The notes under the pieces are model-generated. The model saw only the letters and a list, made by a program, of their open reading frames with translations, did not search any database and was not told the DNA's origin. Below, piece by piece: positions 61,552-64,000 of a DNA stretch of 64,000 bases; positions within the stretch are counted from its first letter, which is position 1; every line of letters begins with the position of its first letter. Both the position numbers and the translations under genes were made by a program. The stretch lies in NCBI GenBank assembly GCA_963734955.1, contig CAVTJO010000007.1, positions 186,001 to 250,000 of the forward strand, in the 5' to 3' direction. This DNA comes from UBA11986 sp963734955. Its GTDB lineage: Bacteria > Bacteroidota > Ignavibacteria > UBA10030 > UBA6906.

Positions 61552-62898
61552 CTAGTGGGTTGCCTGTTCGTCAGCGATACTTAATGCCGTGTCTAGGGCA
61601 TTGACACCCCGATCGATCTCCTCTTCACTGATGATAAGCGGAGGCGCGATTACGAAATGACTGATCCACGCCTGCAGGAAAACGCCATTCTTCATCATCT
61701 CGGCAGCGACCTTGTCGACCAGAAGAGGTTTCCCTGTGACCTTGTCCGACTTTGTATTGAACAGTTCCTTGGTAGTGCGATTCTTCACGAGTTCGACCGC
61801 CCAGAACAAACCGATGCCGCGAACATCTCCTACACTCGGATGCCTTGCCTTGAGTGCATTGAGTCGCGTGCCGAGATACGGTCCAAGTTTGCGTGCCCGG
61901 TGAATTAGGTCAAGGCGCTTCAGCTCATTGATCGCCGCAACCGCGGGTGCCAGAGTAAGAGGATGGGCCTCATAGGTATGACCGTGAGAGAAGTAGTGAT
62001 CGTCGAAGTACTGCGCAACGTTCATCGTTGTGGCGCACAGTCCGAGCGGAACATACGCGGTGGTGATACCCTTTGCAGTGGTGAGAATATCGGGCTTGAC
62101 TCCCCAGTTGTCGACGGCGAACCACTGGCCGGTGCGACCCCAGCCGCTCATCACCTCGTCTGCAATGAGCAGCACGCCATGTGCATCGCAGATCTGTCTA
62201 AGGCGCGGTAGATACTCATTCGGCGGAACAAGGACACCGTTGGTTCCCACAACAGGTTCGATGAGCACTGCCGCCACATCGCTCTCATTTTCAATCATAT
62301 GCTCGATGTATTCAGCACATGCGATCTCACATCCGGGATAATGGTGGTGGAGAGGACAATCATAGCAGTTGACTTCGGGACCGAAGATGACACCGGGGAT
62401 TTTGCCAGCAGGCTCCATTGCCCAGCGACGGGGATCTCCCGTGGCCGCAATTGAACCCATGGTGGATCCATGGTACGATCGGTAACGAGCGACGATCTTC
62501 GTCTTGCCCGTGACCATTCGCGCAATCTTGAAGGCGGCCTCGTTGGCCTCGGTGCCGGAGGTTGTGAAGAAGAATTTCTCCAGTCCCTTGGGCAAGACAT
62601 CAAGAAGAAGCGCCGTCAGTTCTGCGCGAGCTGTTGTCGCAAATCCTGGAGCAATGTAGGGGAGTGTTGCTGCCTGATCTTGAATCGCCTTGATGACCGC
62701 CGGATTCTTGTGGCCGAGCGTCGTACACATCAATTGCGATGAGAAATCAAGATAGCGCTTTCCGGATGCGTCGGTGAAGTAACAGCCTTCCGCGTCGACA
62801 ACATGCAACGGTTTCCACCCTTTTTGAAAACGCCACGTCCCGAAGGTGTTCTTTGCGGTGAGGTCAACAACTTCCTGCGATGTGAGGTTGGTCTTCAC
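61552..62898 (-). CDS. Class III aminotransferase (beta-alanine/omega-amino acid type)
   Basis: 448 aa from a GTG at 62898; a GTG at 62937 would add 13 unlikely residues. PLP features: FTTSGTEANEAAFKIARM, YRSYHGST, the acidic LIADEVMSGWGRTG and the Schiff-base Lys in TTAKGITTAYVPLG. Within the pyrimidine operon it should transaminate beta-alanine (or beta-aminoisobutyrate) to malonate semialdehyde, the substrate of MmsA encoded at 45 kb. The partner keto acid (pyruvate or 2-oxoglutarate) is not decided. A Cys-rich insert (CYDCPLHHHYPGCEIACAE) is notable and also seen in some homologues. Confidence 0.9.
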   Translation of the reverse strand: MKTNLTSQEVVDLTAKNTFGTWRFQKGWKPLHVVDAEGCYFTDASGKRYLDFSSQLMCTTLGHKNPAVIKAIQDQAATLPYIAPGFATTARAELTALLLDVLPKGLEKFFFTTSGTEANEAAFKIARMVTGKTKIVARYRSYHGSTMGSIAATGDPRRWAMEPAGKIPGVIFGPEVNCYDCPLHHHYPGCEIACAEYIEHMIENESDVAAVLIEPVVGTNGVLVPPNEYLPRLRQICDAHGVLLIADEVMSGWGRTGQWFAVDNWGVKPDILTTAKGITTAYVPLGLCATTMNVAQYFDDHYFSHGHTYEAHPLTLAPAVAAINELKRLDLIHRARKLGPYLGTRLNALKARHPSVGDVRGIGLFWAVELVKNRTTKELFNTKSDKVTGKPLLVDKVAAEMMKNGVFLQAWISHFVIAPPLIISEEEIDRGVNALDTALSIADEQATH

Positions 62899-63046
62899 GG
62901 TGTTCTTTCTGGAATTGAGTGTGGAGCGGGTAAGCACGACAACACGTCCGGATAGTCTCGCTTGTGAGTCAGATTCTCCTTCCTCCAGGAACCGGCGGGA
63001 TCAACGTGCCATTCTTGAGAAGCAATGAAGCGATTCACTCCCCGAT

Positions 63047-63916
63047 CTACTCTTGCACGAGGGGTTGATATGATTCCGGCCGTCGATCCCGGAAGAACTG
63101 CCACACTGAGCGGACTTCACGGATCATGTCAAGGTCGAGATCTGCAACAACCAGCTCGGACTTGTCTCTGCTCCCCTGGGCAATGATTTTTCCCCGCGGG
63201 GTACAGAAGTAACTCTTCCCGTAAAACTCCCCGATGTTCCACGGAGCCTCGACCCCAACGCGGTTGATTGCGCCAACAAAATATCCATTCGCTACAGCGT
63301 GGGCGGGTTGTTCGAGTTCCCAGAGATACTCCGACAGTCCAGCCACGGTTGCCGACGGATTAAATACAATTTCGGCCCCATTCAGTCCGAGAACTCTTGC
63401 CCCTTCGGGGAAATGTCGGTCATAACAAATATACACGCCAACCTTCGCATAGCGGGTATTGAATACCGGATAACCGAGGTTCCCGGGCTTGAAGTAAAAC
63501 TTCTCCCAGAATCCCGGGTCAACTTGTGGAATGTGATGCTTCCTGTATTTGCCCAGATACGACCCGTCTGCGTCAATGACGGCCGCAGTATTATAGTAGA
63601 CGCCGGTCATCTCCTCCTCGTAGATCGGGACGATCATTACCATCTGGTACTTGCGGGCAAACTCCTGCATCAGTTTTACCGTGGGACCGTCAGGAATCTT
63701 CTCAACGCTCTGATACCATTTTGTCTTTTGCTCAGCACAGAAATACGGCCCGTAGAATATTTCCTGGAGACAGAGAATCTGGACGCCTTTCCTCCCTGCG
63801 TCTTCAATGAACGCGACATGCTTGTCGAGCATGGATTTCTTGATGACATCGATGGGCTTGTCTGCCGACTCAGACAACGAACACTGGATGAGTCCCGCTT
63901 TGACGATACGTGGCAT
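63047..63916 (-). CDS. Beta-ureidopropionase (N-carbamoyl-beta-alanine amidohydrolase)
   Basis: 289 aa nitrilase-superfamily enzyme. The Glu-Lys-Cys triad is at E52 (CLQEIFYG), K126 (GKYRKHHIP) and C164 (VYICYDRHFPEG). HIPQVDPGFWEKFYFKPG resembles beta-ureidopropionase and related N-carbamoylases; N-carbamoylputrescine amidohydrolase is a close alternative but does not suit the operon. Releases beta-alanine, ammonia and CO2. First gene of the pyrimidine operon; the 84 bp upstream to the window edge should hold at least part of the promoter. Confidence 0.9.
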   Translation of the reverse strand: MPRIVKAGLIQCSLSESADKPIDVIKKSMLDKHVAFIEDAGRKGVQILCLQEIFYGPYFCAEQKTKWYQSVEKIPDGPTVKLMQEFARKYQMVMIVPIYEEEMTGVYYNTAAVIDADGSYLGKYRKHHIPQVDPGFWEKFYFKPGNLGYPVFNTRYAKVGVYICYDRHFPEGARVLGLNGAEIVFNPSATVAGLSEYLWELEQPAHAVANGYFVGAINRVGVEAPWNIGEFYGKSYFCTPRGKIIAQGSRDKSELVVADLDLDMIREVRSVWQFFRDRRPESYQPLVQE

Positions 63917-64000
63917 TGGCCTTTCCTTGAGCTGGATGTGTCCGGAGTAGGGTGGACGAGAAAGAGATGATGTTGTGCAGAAATGGTAACGAGTATTTTA

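Overview
The window looks like a chromosomal segment of a Bacteroidota/Ignavibacteria-type bacterium (Chlorobi-Ignavibacteriae side), probably from a metagenome or draft assembly. The best clue is the type IX secretion (T9SS) C-terminal sorting domain with the NFPNPFNPST motif, seen on two secreted proteins and as decayed remnants elsewhere. Many lipoproteins begin with an L-G-C-K-K lipobox, and most ribosome binding sites are clear GGAGG types. Taxonomy is inferred from these traits only; related sorting domains occur in neighbouring phyla. No rRNA, tRNA, CRISPR array, transposase or phage gene was recognised.

Layout. 0-9.7 kb: DinB fragment, a VanX-like D-Ala-D-Ala dipeptidase, a T9SS beta-helix protein, an RNA m5U methyltransferase, a PLP aminotransferase, a dipeptide epimerase coupled to a frameshifted DASS transporter, and an MBL-fold hydrolase. 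9.8-24.5 kb: a divergent purine-catabolism locus. The minus-strand operon is allB-alc-uraD-DUF6986-like aldolase-(small TM ORF)-SGNH hydrolase-HIU hydrolase. The plus-strand operon is xdhA-xdhB-diheme cytochrome c-PduS-like flavo-FeS protein-BMC-T shell protein, followed by a Tat-exported DsrE-like protein (minus) and xdhC (plus). 24.6-27.6 kb: two LiaF-like membrane proteins with a LytS/LytTR-type two-component pair. 27.7-35.0 kb: argC-J-B-F-R-G-H in one tight operon behind two ARG boxes. 35-45 kb: accessory region of secreted proteins, tandem lipoproteins, aceK, a 14-repeat propeller lipoprotein and gene scars. 45-50 kb: mmsA, an ECF sigma/membrane protein/HtrA operon and an NCS1 nucleobase permease. 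50-57 kb: accessory genes, truncated or frameshifted. 57-64 kb: the reductive pyrimidine operon (beta-ureidopropionase, aminotransferase, preT, preA, dihydropyrimidinase).

Together the genes describe an organism that salvages purines and pyrimidines as carbon and nitrogen sources. Purines go through xanthine dehydrogenase, HIU hydrolase, OHCU decarboxylase, allantoinase and allantoicase toward glyoxylate and urea; no urate oxidase and no ureidoglycolate lyase is visible. Pyrimidines go through PreAT, dihydropyrimidinase and beta-ureidopropionase to beta-alanine, then by the aminotransferase and MmsA to acetyl-CoA; the NCS1 permease is a candidate importer. The most unusual element is a PduS/PduT-like pair (electron-transfer flavoprotein plus an Fe-S-type BMC trimer subunit) placed after xanthine dehydrogenase and a diheme cytochrome c, with no other microcompartment gene in the window.

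At least six single-base frame disruptions (DASS transporter, argH twice, a GNAT gene twice, an OMP fragment once) occur in the window. They may be sequencing errors or real decay, and this cannot be decided from the sequence.
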